A DNA stretch of 64,000 nt from Candidatus Enterovibrio escicola (GCF_002464935.1 NZ_NBYY01000009.1:124001-188000), one strand, 5' to 3'; positions 51,862 to 62,685 are shown, numbered from the stretch's first letter. The notes: generated by a model from the letters alone, not told the origin. Numbers and translations are program-made.

Positions 51862-52749
51862 ACCTGATCTACGCATAAAAAATGAACTAAATGCAAAAGT
51901 CGCGATCTGATCGTTTGAAAAAAACTATTCCCTGTATCAAGACTTTGGCATGAATAACTTAGACGCTGTTTTCGTCGATGTCGACGACTTCTGCCAGACT
52001 TACCTCCCTGCATGGGAAAAACACCTAATTTATTCCGATGTCAAACAAAGAAACAAACCTTCTCACCTCTCAGTTAGCAAAGTGATGACGATAGTGATAA
52101 CTTTCCATCAATCTGGGTATTGAGACTTTAAAACTTATTACATCCGCTGTGATCTTACCTCACTCACCAACAGGTAAGGCCGACAGGGATTACCTTCGTT
52201 CATTCATACAAGATACAGGTTTATCACAATCTACGCATTCTCAGACATTAGGTTTTTAAATGGACCTAGAAGCGAGGAAAAGGCATGATGGGGTGGTTCT
52301 ACGGCTTTAAATTATACCTTATTATCAATGATCAAGGTGGCATTATATTAGTCCAAGTAACTGACAGCTAACGTGGATGATAGAAAACCTGTATCGGAAA
52401 TAGCTGATAAACTTTTGGGGTGTTTATACGGAGATAAAGGTTATATCGCTGCTCCATTGGAGCGGGAACTTGCAGACAAGGAAGTGATACTAATAACGGG
52501 TATGAAAAAGAATATGAAACCTAAAGTGAAAAACTTTGGGATTGCTTGATGCTTCGGAAACGATTTATTATTGAAACCGTTTTTGATCAACTAAAAAACA
52601 TATCCCAAATCGAGCATTCTAGGCACCATAGTTGTATCAGCTTTATGGTCAACTTGCTGGCAGGGCTCATCGCGTATTCATTTTAACCAAAGAAGCCGAG
52701 CATCAAGATAACTAGTTTTTACAAGCAAGCGTTTATGCAGATCTGAGGT
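51862..52749 (+). mobile_element. IS982 copy, degenerate
   Basis: It spans 888 bp from ACCTGATCTACGCATAAA to CAGATCTGAGGT, flanked by TAACTA and TAATTA (5/6 match). The transposase on the plus strand appears in fragments, such as YGDKGYIAAPLERELADKEV and [20 protein letters not shown], with many stops and a central deletion near 52150. Confidence 0.85.
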
Positions 52750-53192
52750 TAATTACGTGGATAAATAAATATCTAGTCGGCTTTGACGCCCCTAAGAATA
52801 GGGCACAATATGTACCCTCTTGTCGTACTTGAAGGATGCTATTTGATATACTGACTGACTGTCTTGTTGTGTGGGCTATGGCATATACGTGGTGGGTTTT
52901 ATTGTTTTGATAAACATTATATCTATACAACTTCTCTAGGCAAGGTGGTGGAATTGGCTAGCACCGATACACGTAACTTAAACAGAGCAAAGTTTCCTAG
53001 CCACATAACCATCAATATCTAGATATTTTTAATCAGAATGAGTATCTCATTTTAGTTAAAATTTCCGATGGGGTTCGAGTAGAAAAGAAGGAGTAGGAAG
53101 ATTAAATCTAAACCATCTGGAAAGGCATGCTTCGTTATATAGATTTTTTCTATGATAAACTCTAGTAATATAAAAATGAAAGGAATAACATT
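52750..53192. other. Intergenic region before yaaA
   Basis: No gene is supported in 443 bp. GGCAAGGTGGTGGAATTGGC at 52939 resembles the 5' half of a tRNA-Leu, but the rest does not fold with it. An AAAGGAA ribosome site precedes yaaA. Confidence 0.4.
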
Positions 53193-53975
53193 ATGTTGGT
53201 TGTGGTTTCTCCTGCAAAAAGCTTAGATTTTAAATCACCATTGGCAACAAAACGTTTTACACAACCTATGCTGATCAAGCATGCTGAAGCTCTGATTGAG
53301 GTCTGTTGTAAACTCACGTCTGCCGATATTTCAGATCTGATGAATGTTAGTGATAAAATTGCAGGTTTTAATGCGATACGGTTCTCAGAATGGGATCCAA
53401 AATTCACCACAGAAAACTCACGTCAGGCGATACTAGCATTTAAAGGGGATGTATATACAAGCCTTAAATCAGAAACTATGAGTGATGCAGACTTCTCTTG
53501 GGCTCAAAATCACTTGCGCATTTTGTCAGGTTTGTATGGTTTGCTCCGTCCGCTAGATTTGATGCAACCCTACCGTTTGGAAATGGGCACGAAGCTGTCG
53601 AATGAACGTGGTAGTAATCTGTATCAGTTCTGGGGAGATATCATCACCAACAGATTGAATGAGGTGATATTAAGCCAAAATGATTGCATTCTAGTAAATC
53701 TCGCGTCGAAGGAATACTTCAAAGTAATCAAACCTATGATGTTAAAAGCACCCGTTATTACGCTTGTCTTTAAAGATTACAACAAGGGTCAGTATAAAGT
53801 GGTTAGTTTCTTTGCTAAAAAAGCCCGTGGTATGATGGCGCGCTATATCATCGATAAGCGTATTGATAGTGTGGAAGGGTTGAAGGCATTTAACCGAGCA
53901 GGTTACGAGTACTACGCTGAAGAATCAAGCGACAAAGAGATTGTGTTCATACGAAAAAATAATAATAGTATTTAA
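53193..53975 (+). CDS. yaaA: Peroxide-stress resistance protein YaaA (DUF328/UPF0246)
   Basis: The 260-residue protein starts MLVVVSPAKSLDFKSPLATK and has the family segments AFKGDVYTSLKSETMS, LRILSGLYGLLRPLDLMQPY, RLEMGTKL, and LVNLASKEYFKVI. In E. coli YaaA lowers intracellular free iron under peroxide stress and binds DNA. Length matches the family (258). It has its own clear ribosome site. In E. coli it lies near thrABC; here thrC is 25 kb away, another hint of rearrangement. It is intact. Confidence 0.94.
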   Translation: MLVVVSPAKSLDFKSPLATKRFTQPMLIKHAEALIEVCCKLTSADISDLMNVSDKIAGFNAIRFSEWDPKFTTENSRQAILAFKGDVYTSLKSETMSDADFSWAQNHLRILSGLYGLLRPLDLMQPYRLEMGTKLSNERGSNLYQFWGDIITNRLNEVILSQNDCILVNLASKEYFKVIKPMMLKAPVITLVFKDYNKGQYKVVSFFAKKARGMMARYIIDKRIDSVEGLKAFNRAGYEYYAEESSDKEIVFIRKNNNSI

Positions 53976-54222
53976 CTTGAGGGATAAAAAATCCTACTCG
54001 TTTCATAGACAGGATTTCAAGCACCAACCCTATATACCTGAATAAGATGAAGGTAGTCGGCTTCAGAGCTCAACAGTTTATTTTTCAAGGAAAACACACA
54101 GTCTATTTGCTATCTAACAGCCATCTAACACCGACATAAGTGCATTCCGTAAAACCCGTTTACTGGCGTTATCCTAGGTGTCATTTTTTGTCCGATTTTA
54201 TAGACATACTTATAAAGTCAGA
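53976..54222. other. yaaA-AGCS convergent intergenic region
   Basis: No gene is seen. Two convergent genes end here and no strong hairpin was found; GGATAAAAAATCC just after yaaA is a weak pair. Confidence 0.4.
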
Positions 54223-55743
54223 TTAATTAATTTCAGTTTCTTCAGACGATTTCTGATTACAAATACCACGTTCATGACGGCGCTCCCAATAGTCTGCATT
54301 TTTAATCCCCAATTTAACAGGATCGAAGGCATAATTAACCAAGCCTTCTTTTTGCTGACGTTCATAATCCTTCAGTGCCTTTATTGCTGGTTTACTGATG
54401 AAGAAAATGGTTATAATCCCTACGATATTAAGCCACGCCATCAGACCAACACCTATATCTCCTATAGCCCACGCTAAATTCGCGGTTCTGATTGTACCAT
54501 AGAAAGCGACTGACACTAATATCACTCTCAGTACAAATGTCAGGTATGGAATTTTAATTCTTCTTCGAAGATATGCCACGTTAGTTTCCGCGATATAATA
54601 ATACGCTAAAATGGTAGTGAACGCGAAAAAGAATAGCACGATTGCAATAAATAGTTTACCAAAACCAGGCAGAGTCCTTTCAATGGCAAGCTGCGTAAAT
54701 ATAGGGCCATTAGCCATGATGTCAGATGCCATATTTTGAATGATGAATCCTTCAGTTCCGTGTACATTGTATGCACCCGTGATCAGTATCATAAAAGCTG
54801 TCGCTGAGCAGATCAGAAGAGTATCAATGTAAATTGAAAAGGCTTGTACTAACCCTTGCTGTGCGGGATGCTCCACATTTGCCGCCGCCGCCGCATGTGG
54901 GCCTGTTCCTTGTCCTGCTTCATTGGAGTAAATGCCACGTTTAACACCCCAACCAATTGCTGCACCGAATCCCGCCATTGGTGAAAAAGCATCGGCGACA
55001 ATTAGATAAATAATGTTGGGAACTTCAGTAATATTGAGTAAAATAATCACAAACGCGATAATGACGTAAGCCAGTGCCATAAAAGGAACTACGATTTGGG
55101 TGAAGTTAGCGATACGTTCCACACCTCCAAAAATGATTAAGCTGAGCATCACTGAAATAACGGCACCCGTGATGATTTTTGCTGTGCTGAAAGTTCCGAT
55201 GGCGGTATCAATCATATCACCTGAGCCAAAGGCAGCTTCGATAGCATTACCGATGCTGTTTGACTGAACACCTGGCAGCAGTACACCACACGCAAATATG
55301 GTCGCTATCGCGAAAATCCATGCATACCATTTTTTACACATGGATTTTTCAATGTAGTAAGCAGGGCCACCTCGAAATTCGCCGTTATCTTCTTCTTTAT
55401 AAATTTGTGCTAATGCCGATTCGGTGTAGGCAGTTGCTGCACCTAGGAAGGTAACCACCCACATCCAAAATACGGCTCCAGGACCACCAAATCCAATTGC
55501 CGTTGCAACCCCTGCAATGTTACCGGTACCGACCCGACCAGAGAGTGATATTGCTAGCGCTTGAAATGAGGAAATGCCTTTTCCAGAGCTTTTCCCTGAA
55601 AATATCAGATGACGCATTTCGTTGAATTGACGCAACTGAACAAAGCGTGTCAGGATAGAATAGAACAATCCCGTACTTAAACACATGTAAATTAGGACTG
55701 GACTCCAAATTATGCTATTTAGAACATCCACAAAAGATTGCAT
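54223..55743 (-). CDS. AGCS-family sodium:alanine/glycine symporter
   Basis: The 506-residue membrane protein begins MQSFVDVLNSIIWSPVLIYM and has the family signatures ISSFQALAISLSGRVGTGNI, FWMWVVTFLGAATAYTESAL and GVKRGIYSNEAGQGTGPHAA. About eleven membrane segments are visible. Members import alanine or glycine with Na+; the exact substrate cannot be told. The C-terminus is a hydrophilic tail (HERGICNQKSSEETEIN). The upstream region has the palindrome TCTGATCAGA (55769-55778), a possible operator. It converges with yaaA and is intact. Confidence 0.93.
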   Translation of the reverse strand: MQSFVDVLNSIIWSPVLIYMCLSTGLFYSILTRFVQLRQFNEMRHLIFSGKSSGKGISSFQALAISLSGRVGTGNIAGVATAIGFGGPGAVFWMWVVTFLGAATAYTESALAQIYKEEDNGEFRGGPAYYIEKSMCKKWYAWIFAIATIFACGVLLPGVQSNSIGNAIEAAFGSGDMIDTAIGTFSTAKIITGAVISVMLSLIIFGGVERIANFTQIVVPFMALAYVIIAFVIILLNITEVPNIIYLIVADAFSPMAGFGAAIGWGVKRGIYSNEAGQGTGPHAAAAANVEHPAQQGLVQAFSIYIDTLLICSATAFMILITGAYNVHGTEGFIIQNMASDIMANGPIFTQLAIERTLPGFGKLFIAIVLFFFAFTTILAYYYIAETNVAYLRRRIKIPYLTFVLRVILVSVAFYGTIRTANLAWAIGDIGVGLMAWLNIVGIITIFFISKPAIKALKDYERQQKEGLVNYAFDPVKLGIKNADYWERRHERGICNQKSSEETEIN

Positions 55744-55985
55744 TACAAGATCCTTTTTATTATGATTCTCTGATCAGAATAGTTTTTGATCGATGATCAG
55801 GATTAGTCCTAAATGCTATTCATTATTAATATAATCAGTTATGATTATCGTCTTCACTCGTAAAATACGTATTCCAATACGAATAATTTACTTGGAAACA
55901 GAGCGATTGAATAAACACATTAGGATGTGAAGCTGGAAGCTGATTAACACGATTTTATGGAGTTACATCCTAATAAGCTATTCAG

Positions 55986-57215
55986 TTATTTTGCTTTCTT
56001 ATTCCTCATTTTTACTTTCTCGGTAGTGACTTTATTTCGCACTTTTTTCTTTTTCTTTTTAAAGTTCGGTTTTTTATGTGACGGTTTTAGCCCTTCTACA
56101 TAACGTTCCTTTATCGCCTCATCCATATAACGACTAATGCGATCCATCATGGATTGATCGTGTGCTTCTACCAAGGAAATGGCACTGCCTTTTTTACCAG
56201 CCCGGGCGGTACGACCAATACGGTGTAAATAAACTTCGGCTGTGTGTGGCAAATCGTAGTTAATAACATGGCTGATATCCAGAATGTCGATCCCGCGTGC
56301 AGCGACATCAGTAGCTAGTAAAATATTAATTTCACCATTGGAGAAGCGCCTGATGGCATTGATACGTTTAACTTGTGCCATTTCGCCTTGCAGCCAACCA
56401 CATTTAGTTTTGCGAGCTTCTAGGACATCACGTAGTACGGCCAAACGTTCGCGGGTTTTCACAAAGATGATTGCACGTTGAACTTGGTCTGCCAGTATTG
56501 TAGTTAGCAATGTGTTTTTGTGCTTTAGATCATCACAGCGAAGGTACCATTGTGTGATTTTTTTACGTTCACGACGTGGTGGTGATACAGTTATTTCGAC
56601 CTGATTGGTGAGGATCTTTTGTTTGAAATCAAGTATTCCTTTACCTTCAAGCGTTGCTGAGCACAGAAAACTCTGTTTACGCCCGTGACATTCTTCTGAC
56701 ACGCGATCAACGATTGAGCTAAAGCCCATGTCCAACATACGGTCAGCCTCATCTAGTATCAAACTTTCTATCGCGCGACAGTTGAAACGTTCAGCTTCAA
56801 TGTATTCCATCAGACGACCAGGCGTCGCAACTACGATATCTTGGGTTTTACTGAGGGCCTCTGCATGTTTTTGATAAGAGATACCACCAGTGATGGTCAT
56901 GATTTTCAATACGGTATGTTTCGCCAGTTCACAGGCATGATCCGCTACTTGGTTCGCTAGTTCACGGGTTGGAGTTAGGATTAATACCCGTGCAGAGCCC
57001 ATTTTATTTCTCGGAAAATCTAGCAGATGTTGCAGTGCTGGAAGCAAAAACGCAGCGGTTTTACCTGTTCCTGTTGGTGCTGAAGCCAGTATATCACGGC
57101 CGTCCATAGCATGAGGAATTACATCAGCCTGAATTGATGTTGGTCGCTCAAAGCCCATTTCTTTCAGCGCTAAGAGGAGTTGTGGATCCAGTTCTAGTTC
57201 AGCAAAAGTTATCAT
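55986..57215 (-). CDS. srmB: DEAD-box RNA helicase SrmB
   Basis: SrmB assists early 50S ribosomal subunit assembly. I start at ATG 57215 (MITFAELELDPQLLLALKEM), which has GGAG about 9 nt upstream and matches SrmB; an in-frame ATG at 57278 would add 21 residues. Motifs in order: SAPTGTGKTAAF (I), PTRELANQV (Ia), VATPGRL (Ib), LDEADRMLDMGF (II), SAT (III), FVKTRERL (IV), ATDVAARGIDI (V), HRIGRTARAGKKG (VI). The C-terminal tail is very basic. FDCRAVE-like FNCRAIESLILDEADR and HTAEVYLHRIG favour SrmB over RhlE. Length is 409. Confidence 0.93.
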   Translation of the reverse strand: MITFAELELDPQLLLALKEMGFERPTSIQADVIPHAMDGRDILASAPTGTGKTAAFLLPALQHLLDFPRNKMGSARVLILTPTRELANQVADHACELAKHTVLKIMTITGGISYQKHAEALSKTQDIVVATPGRLMEYIEAERFNCRAIESLILDEADRMLDMGFSSIVDRVSEECHGRKQSFLCSATLEGKGILDFKQKILTNQVEITVSPPRRERKKITQWYLRCDDLKHKNTLLTTILADQVQRAIIFVKTRERLAVLRDVLEARKTKCGWLQGEMAQVKRINAIRRFSNGEINILLATDVAARGIDILDISHVINYDLPHTAEVYLHRIGRTARAGKKGSAISLVEAHDQSMMDRISRYMDEAIKERYVEGLKPSHKKPNFKKKKKKVRNKVTTEKVKMRNKKAK

Positions 57216-57384
57216 GTGTTCTTTCTCCACCAAAAATAAGGAGCGAAATATAGAGGCTCTTTCAAGTACGATTATCACGTTGTGATTATAAAACCTCTGG
57301 TTAATGCAATTAAGGTTGTCGGAATACGCCTAAATTCAGGTCTGAAGTGTGTTAATTTTAAATTAAGCTACTTACGTAATTTTT

Positions 57385-58170
57385 TAAAAACAACGGTAAA
57401 CTTCTTAAACCCTAAACGTTTCTTAGGCCGATGATCGATCCCTACTTGAGCCAAGGTAATCTCTTTATTGGTGAACATTCTTAAATCTGTCTCCTTTCTT
57501 TACGTACGGTCTCAAAAGCCCATTAGCATTTTCTCCTCGTTCCCCTTAAAAATAAGGGTGGATAAAGTAAATCTCAACATCCACAGCTTTTGCTATCTTT
57601 CATGATGAATAAACTCTCGACTATTATCTGCCATAATCGTATGGTCATCCTTTTTGTATGGAATTAGTAAATCAATTATCGCTGTAGTGACATCCTCTGC
57701 CGATTTTAATGCCACTGTTTTAATTAAATAAAACCAGCTCTTACGTGCTAATATCATGACGATAGATCTTGCCTCCTTACTATTTATCGGCTGCGACAAA
57801 ATAATAAATCCACTAATGGTGGACGGACGCTCCTACATTAGTTAGTGCGTGCGATATCTAGTCAGAGACTCCAGTTGTTTTCAAGTAACAGATAAACGAA
57901 AACTCTTTTATTTATTGATATCTTGTAGTTGCTTGTTAGCTTACGATTATTCACCGATATATTTTGAGCAATTTTAGAGCAATAAGTAACCGTTATTACG
58001 GTCACCTTTTCAGCTCTCAATAAACTGGGAAACTCTGAAGCTTGATTTCCTTTGCGATATCCGCCACTGGAATTCCACGTTTTAAAAGAGCTTTAATTTG
58101 GTACTTCTTCCCGCAACCAACTGCTGATAATTTATGCTAGTACTGCTTATTTTCTTGGAGAGAAGAGCGT
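57385..58170 (-). mobile_element. IS30-family relic, nearly full span
   Basis: On the minus strand the N-terminus reads LSAVGCGKKYQIKALLKRGI then PVADIAKEIKLQSF (near 58135-58030). The core reads SWFYLIKTVALKSAEDVTTA and IDLLIPYKKDDHTIMADNSR with EFIHHE (57799-57593), and the C-terminus decays toward 57400. Stops and frameshifts are frequent. It lies upstream of srmB and is followed by an IS5-A copy. Confidence 0.75.
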
Positions 58171-58190
58171 ACTACTTTCTAGAATTGGCT

Positions 58191-59255
58191 GATTTTGTTG
58201 ATTGAATTAGGCCTATAACGTACTGCTCCCAATCTTTTTTACAGTCTTAATTTATCTGCTAGCGAACAGGTATACTGAGTCTTATAACTTTATTCATCCC
58301 TTTCATATTTACCAGCGCTTTACTAACTTGAGCATGGCAATTACGAAGAGTGAGTTCAGGAGCAAACAACTGTTCATAACGACACATGGCTGTCTCTGCT
58401 AATGAGCGTTTATGATAATCCCTGTCCTTTTTCGACTCCGACGGTTTGTTCCTTTCAACGCCTGTACAGCTTCATTTTTAGAATTTCTTTCCTCCCTGTA
58501 CCCCGCGGTACTTCGAGGTGGAATACTGGGCGTTATTCCTTTCTTTTTCAGTACGTGGTGATATGCTCTTGTGTCATAGGCTCCATCAGCACTGACTTGC
58601 TGTATCTTTCATCGGAATGGGTGGAAAAATGTAGGTAAAACCTCATTGTCACCTACAGAAACTAGGCTGATTTCTTCAGCAATAACTTCATGAGTAGACA
58701 CATCAACGGCAAGATGAAGTTTGCGACAGATACGTCGCTTCTCCTTGCCGTCTTTATGTATTTTCCATTTGCTTTCTCCGTATACTTTTAGGCCTGTGGT
58801 ATCAATAACGACGTGGATAACTGCTCCTCAACTCGGCAAACGATACTTACTTTCTACGGTCTTCGATCGCTTACTAATGCAGGTGTATGTAGGAAATTTC
58901 AGCAGGATATTCATCAACGTAAAAACTGAATTGAGAAAGCCTTCTAATCCCCGACGTGGGCGCTTAAAAATACCTTTCACCATCAATGCCGTTTCAATCG
59001 AGATATCCGAAAATATAAACCCATGCCCACGATGACCATGATGCTTTAGACAATACCATACCTTAAAATACCATACCTTAATAGTAGTGTCTTCTATACC
59101 AAAAAGTGACTGAGCCTCAGTTTACTAATGCTTGATTATATTGTTACCAGCTGCTGATCTTGTGCTGGGCCTTTCCCATCATCACCTCCAGCTTAATTCC
59201 ATGATGATCTGATCGTAGGAATTGTGATTAGTTCAGATATTTGGAAAATAACACC
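58191..59255 (-). mobile_element. Full-length IS5-A copy, degenerate
   Basis: It spans 1065 bp between GATTTTGTTGATTGAATT (58191) and AATAACACC (59255). The complement carries the whole transposase in broken frames: MGKAQHKISSW at the start, GHGFIFSDISIETALMVKGI, VIDTTGLKVYGESKWKI, and an end near 58250 with FARRQIKT-like residues. A short duplication of ACCTTAAAATACCATACC-like sequence occurs near 59060. It is not functional. Confidence 0.82.
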
Positions 59256-59257
59256 AA

Positions 59258-59322
59258 TTAAGACTGTAAAAAAGATTTGGATCAATGCATTATGCATTTA
59301 ATTTAATCAACAACACTTAGTT
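59258..59322 (+). mobile_element. IS5-A 3' tail fragment
   Basis: AATTAAGACTGTAAAAAAGA to ATCAACAACACTT matches the last 65 bp of IS5-A copies in the plus orientation, next to the 5' end of an inverted copy. Confidence 0.7.
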
Positions 59323-60315
59323 GGCTTACTCTATCTACGATAGAGCATAAGTATCTCAGTTATTATCTGAATTTGGGGGTATGCTTGGGAGCCTAGATTA
59401 AAGAAAAATCATTACTCACGCATTTTGTTATTGTGGAAGAAAAATATTCAATTTATTTATCAATCGGTTATCCATATTTAATGTTACATTTTGATAGATG
59501 AAGGGTCTCAATATATACGATATCCTTTCCGAAGATAAAATAAATTGTTGGCAATCTCTATAACACAACTCATAATAAGAGGGGCAATTTAACCCTCTAG
59601 ATACACTTTAAACGACTCAATCTGAAAACGATTAGATACTTAAAATTAACGGAAATACACGACAAAGTGATTGCTACATTCATTGAACGTGAATATTCCA
59701 TTTAAATCATAATCAACTTATTAAATACATGAGCAAATATAATCAAACATCTAACAGTTACAATTCTATATTTCATACCACGTCTTCCGTAGACTCTAAA
59801 TAAAGGATAACTATTGCAAGTCTATTTACATGGTTGTCTTAGCATCCTACCTTTAGCGAAATTTTCGTATAAATTCAATACGTTTTTAGGTGTAACTTGG
59901 AACGAAAACAGTTTACTTTTCCATAATAGTCCCAATCACCCACCGAGCTACCCTACCACTTCCTTCAATTCATTGTGATACCGTACCTTTCTGTGCCTCT
60001 TGTTGCAGAAAACTGATTTGAATCATACCCCATTTATATTCATGGCAAGATCACGCTGCCAATGCTTAGGTTATCCTCACCGGATCCCTGAAATAACAGT
60101 ATGGGGGCTGTCGTCAATCGTCCTTGTTTACCCCACCAATCAGACGTTGACCCTGAGGTAGATTGATATGCTGTGATTTCTACAATAAATCTATATTCTC
60201 CAAGCATTCTCTTCCTGTTATTACACCCCTTTATAGTCGAATAACATCGCACGTTGCAAAACTCTAGTTTGATATTCATTAGCATTGATCTCTTCACGGG
60301 CGATACAATGCGCTA
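59323..60315. other. Gene-free region of about 1 kb with one unrecognised frame
   Basis: Most of this stretch (59323-60039) has no long frame on either strand and no recognisable family. On the minus strand 60297-60040 holds an 85-codon frame (SDWWGKQGRLTTAPILLFQG, ending SGEDNLSIGSVILP) that looks like the C-terminus of a real protein but lacks a family match I can defend. A decayed former gene is likely. Confidence 0.35.
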
Positions 60316-60474
60316 ATTTACGGTGTTGTTGATTAAATCGATCTTATAACGCACTGATCTCAATTCCTTTTACAGTCTTAATTTGTCTGCTGGAAAATAG
60401 GCATACCGAGTCTTAGAACTTTGTTCATCGCTTTTACATTTGATAGCGCTTCACTAACTTTATCATTATAATTA
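60316..60474 (-). mobile_element. IS5-A 3' tail fragment abutting IS982
   Basis: GGTGTTGTTGATTAAATCG (the 3' terminal repeat) begins near 60321, and the complement encodes the end of the transposase. The fragment stops at ATAATTA, where the IS982 begins. Confidence 0.75.
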
Positions 60475-61422
60475 ACCTCAGGTCTGCATAAGCCCTTGCT
60501 TATAAAACTGAGTCATCTTGATGCTCAGCTTCTTTAGTTGAAATGAATACGCGATGAGCTATGCCAGCAAGTTACCCATAAAACTAATACAACTACGGTG
60601 CTGAGAATGCTCGATTGTGATATATTTTTTAGTTGGGTAAAAACGGTTTTAATAATAAATCATTTTCGGAGTATCAAGCGGTTCCAAAGTTTCATCACTT
60701 TGGGTTTCATATTTTTTCATACCCGTTATCAGTGTCACTCCCTTGTCTGCAAGTTCCCACTCAAATGGAGTGGCGATATAACCTTTATCTCCGTATAAAC
60801 ACTCCAAAGCTCATCAACCATTTCCGATACAAGCTTTCTATCATCCAAGTTAGCCGTCGTCACTTTGACTGAGATAATACCACCTTGGTCATTGATAATG
60901 AGGTGTAATTGGAAACCGTAAAACCACCCCATCGTTCCTTTTTCTCGCTTCGCAGTACCTTTAAAAACCTGATGTCTGAGAATGCGTAGGTTGTGACAAA
61001 CCTGTAGCTTAGACGAATCAACGAAGGTAATCCCTGACGGTGAAATAAATTGGAACCAGAAGAGCCTGTATGAGCTTGAACATTCGCGTGTAGCTAAGTA
61101 ATTCAGGAAATTCGTTGGTGAGTAAGAAGAAAACAAAGTGAATGTAATAGGTTTTGAAGTATCAATACCAAAATTGATGAAAGATTATCCCTATCGTCAT
61201 CACTCCGCTAACTGAGAGGTAAGAACGTTTGTTTCTTTGTTTGACACCGGAAGAAATTAGGTGTTTTTCTCATGCAGAGAGGAAAATCTAGTAGAAGTCG
61301 TCAATATCGACGAAAACAGCGTCTAAGTTATTCATGCCAAGTCCTGATTCGGTCGATAGTTCTTTTTAAACGATCAGATTGTGACTGGGGCATTCAGTTT
61401 ATTTCTTATGCGCAGCTCAGGT
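60475..61422 (-). mobile_element. IS982 copy at the IS5-A hot spot
   Basis: It spans 948 bp from ACCTCAGGTCTGCATAAG to GCAGCTCAGGT, flanked by TAATTA and TAATTT. The minus strand has GITFVDSSKLQVCHNLRILR, QVFKGTAKREKGTMGWFYGF and ISVKVTTANLDDRKLVSEMV open over 133 codons (61136-60735), then a frameshift. Among the better preserved copies, but still broken. Confidence 0.88.
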
Positions 61423-61590
61423 TAATTTATCATCGATGACCGTTCTTTATTAACGAGAAAATACATTCCAAATAGAGCATTATCGATACCGAATTGGGAG
61501 GAGATTTATAGTCCACCTGAATTTCTAAACTTATTATTTAACCGTTCCACACAAAAAACCTAACCTTAAGGTCAGTGGTGAAAGTTATTG
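61423..61590 (+). mobile_element. Divergent IS982-family fragment
   Basis: TTTATCATCGATGACCGTTC and the following bases match the 43766-43900 fragment at DNA level (TTTATCATCGAGACAGTC there), the C-terminal part of the divergent IS982 type. It contains many stops. From 61591 to 61949 no gene is seen before mtnN. Confidence 0.55.
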
Positions 61591-61949
61591 CTTTAAAGGT
61601 AAAAAGGAAACAAGTGTAGTACCTGCAATCTTAGACACTGGAAATAAGTGAAATTAATTACATTGGTAAGTCAATTCTGGATCCGCTATAATAGCGTAAA
61701 ATAGATTAATTTAAGTCGGCGTTAATATCCCTTACCAGATCTCCAGAAGTAGATTCTTTCCGGTAGAAATACCGTGCGCAATTCAATCTTGAAGATCGAC
61801 GTGATTGATAAAAGTAGACAGCTACAGTAGGCATTTTAAACTCACTTCAAATCTTGCCCAACGAAATCGTGCTTACACGGGTATTTTTATCCCCAAATTT
61901 GCTACCATCCTACATCCAGCACATTCCTGAAAACTAAATGAGAATAGAC

Positions 61950-62654
61950 ATGAAGATTGGTATCATAGGAGCCATAGACCAAGAAATTAATCTACTAAAA
62001 TACAAAATCAACAATTGTCAACTACAAGAAATTTATTGCCTCAAATTCTATACTGGCACACTTAACAATGTGGATATCATTCTTCTTCAATCAGGCATTG
62101 GTAAAGTAGCCGCTGCCATTGCTACCTCGGTACTGCTTGATCGATTTAAACCCTCCACGATCATTAACATCGGTTCTGCCGGAAGCTTCGATTCTTCTTT
62201 GGATTTAGGTGATATCGTGATGGCCACCGAGGTGGCATATCACGATGTCGACGTCACTGCTTTTGACTACATTATAGGTCAAATGGCTGGTCAACCTGCG
62301 ACTTTCACATCTGATGAAAGATTGATGGAAGTTGCAGAAAAAGCACTAACCTCAATGGTACCCATACCGCATGCCGTTCGTGGTATGATCTGCACAGGTG
62401 ATAGTTTTGTTCACACCGATAAGCATAAAAACTACATTCGTAAACACTTCCAGAATGTGATAGCTGTTGAAATGGAAGCGGCTGCTGTTGCCCAAACATG
62501 TCACCAGTTCAGAGTACCCTTCGTGGTGATACGAGCTATTTCCGATCTAGCCGACAAAAAGTCACCAACGACGTTTAAAACGTTCCTACCATTGGCAGCA
62601 AAAAACTCGAGTACACTGATAGAAAAAATGATCTATTTACTTGATTCAGGATGA
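61950..62654 (+). CDS. mtnN: 5'-methylthioadenosine/S-adenosylhomocysteine nucleosidase
   Basis: MtnN (Pfs) cleaves the toxic by-products methylthioadenosine and S-adenosylhomocysteine, feeds methionine salvage and provides the precursor of autoinducer-2. I choose ATG 61950 (MKIGIIGAIDQEINLL), which aligns with E. coli; an in-frame ATG at 61938 would add four residues. The 234-residue product has Glu12, Glu176 (AVEMEAAAVAQ) and Asp199 (ISDLAD), equivalent to E. coli Glu12, Glu174 and Asp197. It lies between IS relics and is intact. Confidence 0.96.
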   Translation: MKIGIIGAIDQEINLLKYKINNCQLQEIYCLKFYTGTLNNVDIILLQSGIGKVAAAIATSVLLDRFKPSTIINIGSAGSFDSSLDLGDIVMATEVAYHDVDVTAFDYIIGQMAGQPATFTSDERLMEVAEKALTSMVPIPHAVRGMICTGDSFVHTDKHKNYIRKHFQNVIAVEMEAAAVAQTCHQFRVPFVVIRAISDLADKKSPTTFKTFLPLAAKNSSTLIEKMIYLLDSG

Positions 62655-62685
62655 CTGAAATCACCACACATTTTGATATCTTGCC

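Noticed and set aside
52939-53085. tRNA-Leu-like start (GGTGGTGGAATTGGC) and a later GGGGTTCGAG like a T loop
   Set aside because: The two parts are about 135 bp apart, with no acceptor or anticodon stems that pair. At most a decayed tRNA; not called.
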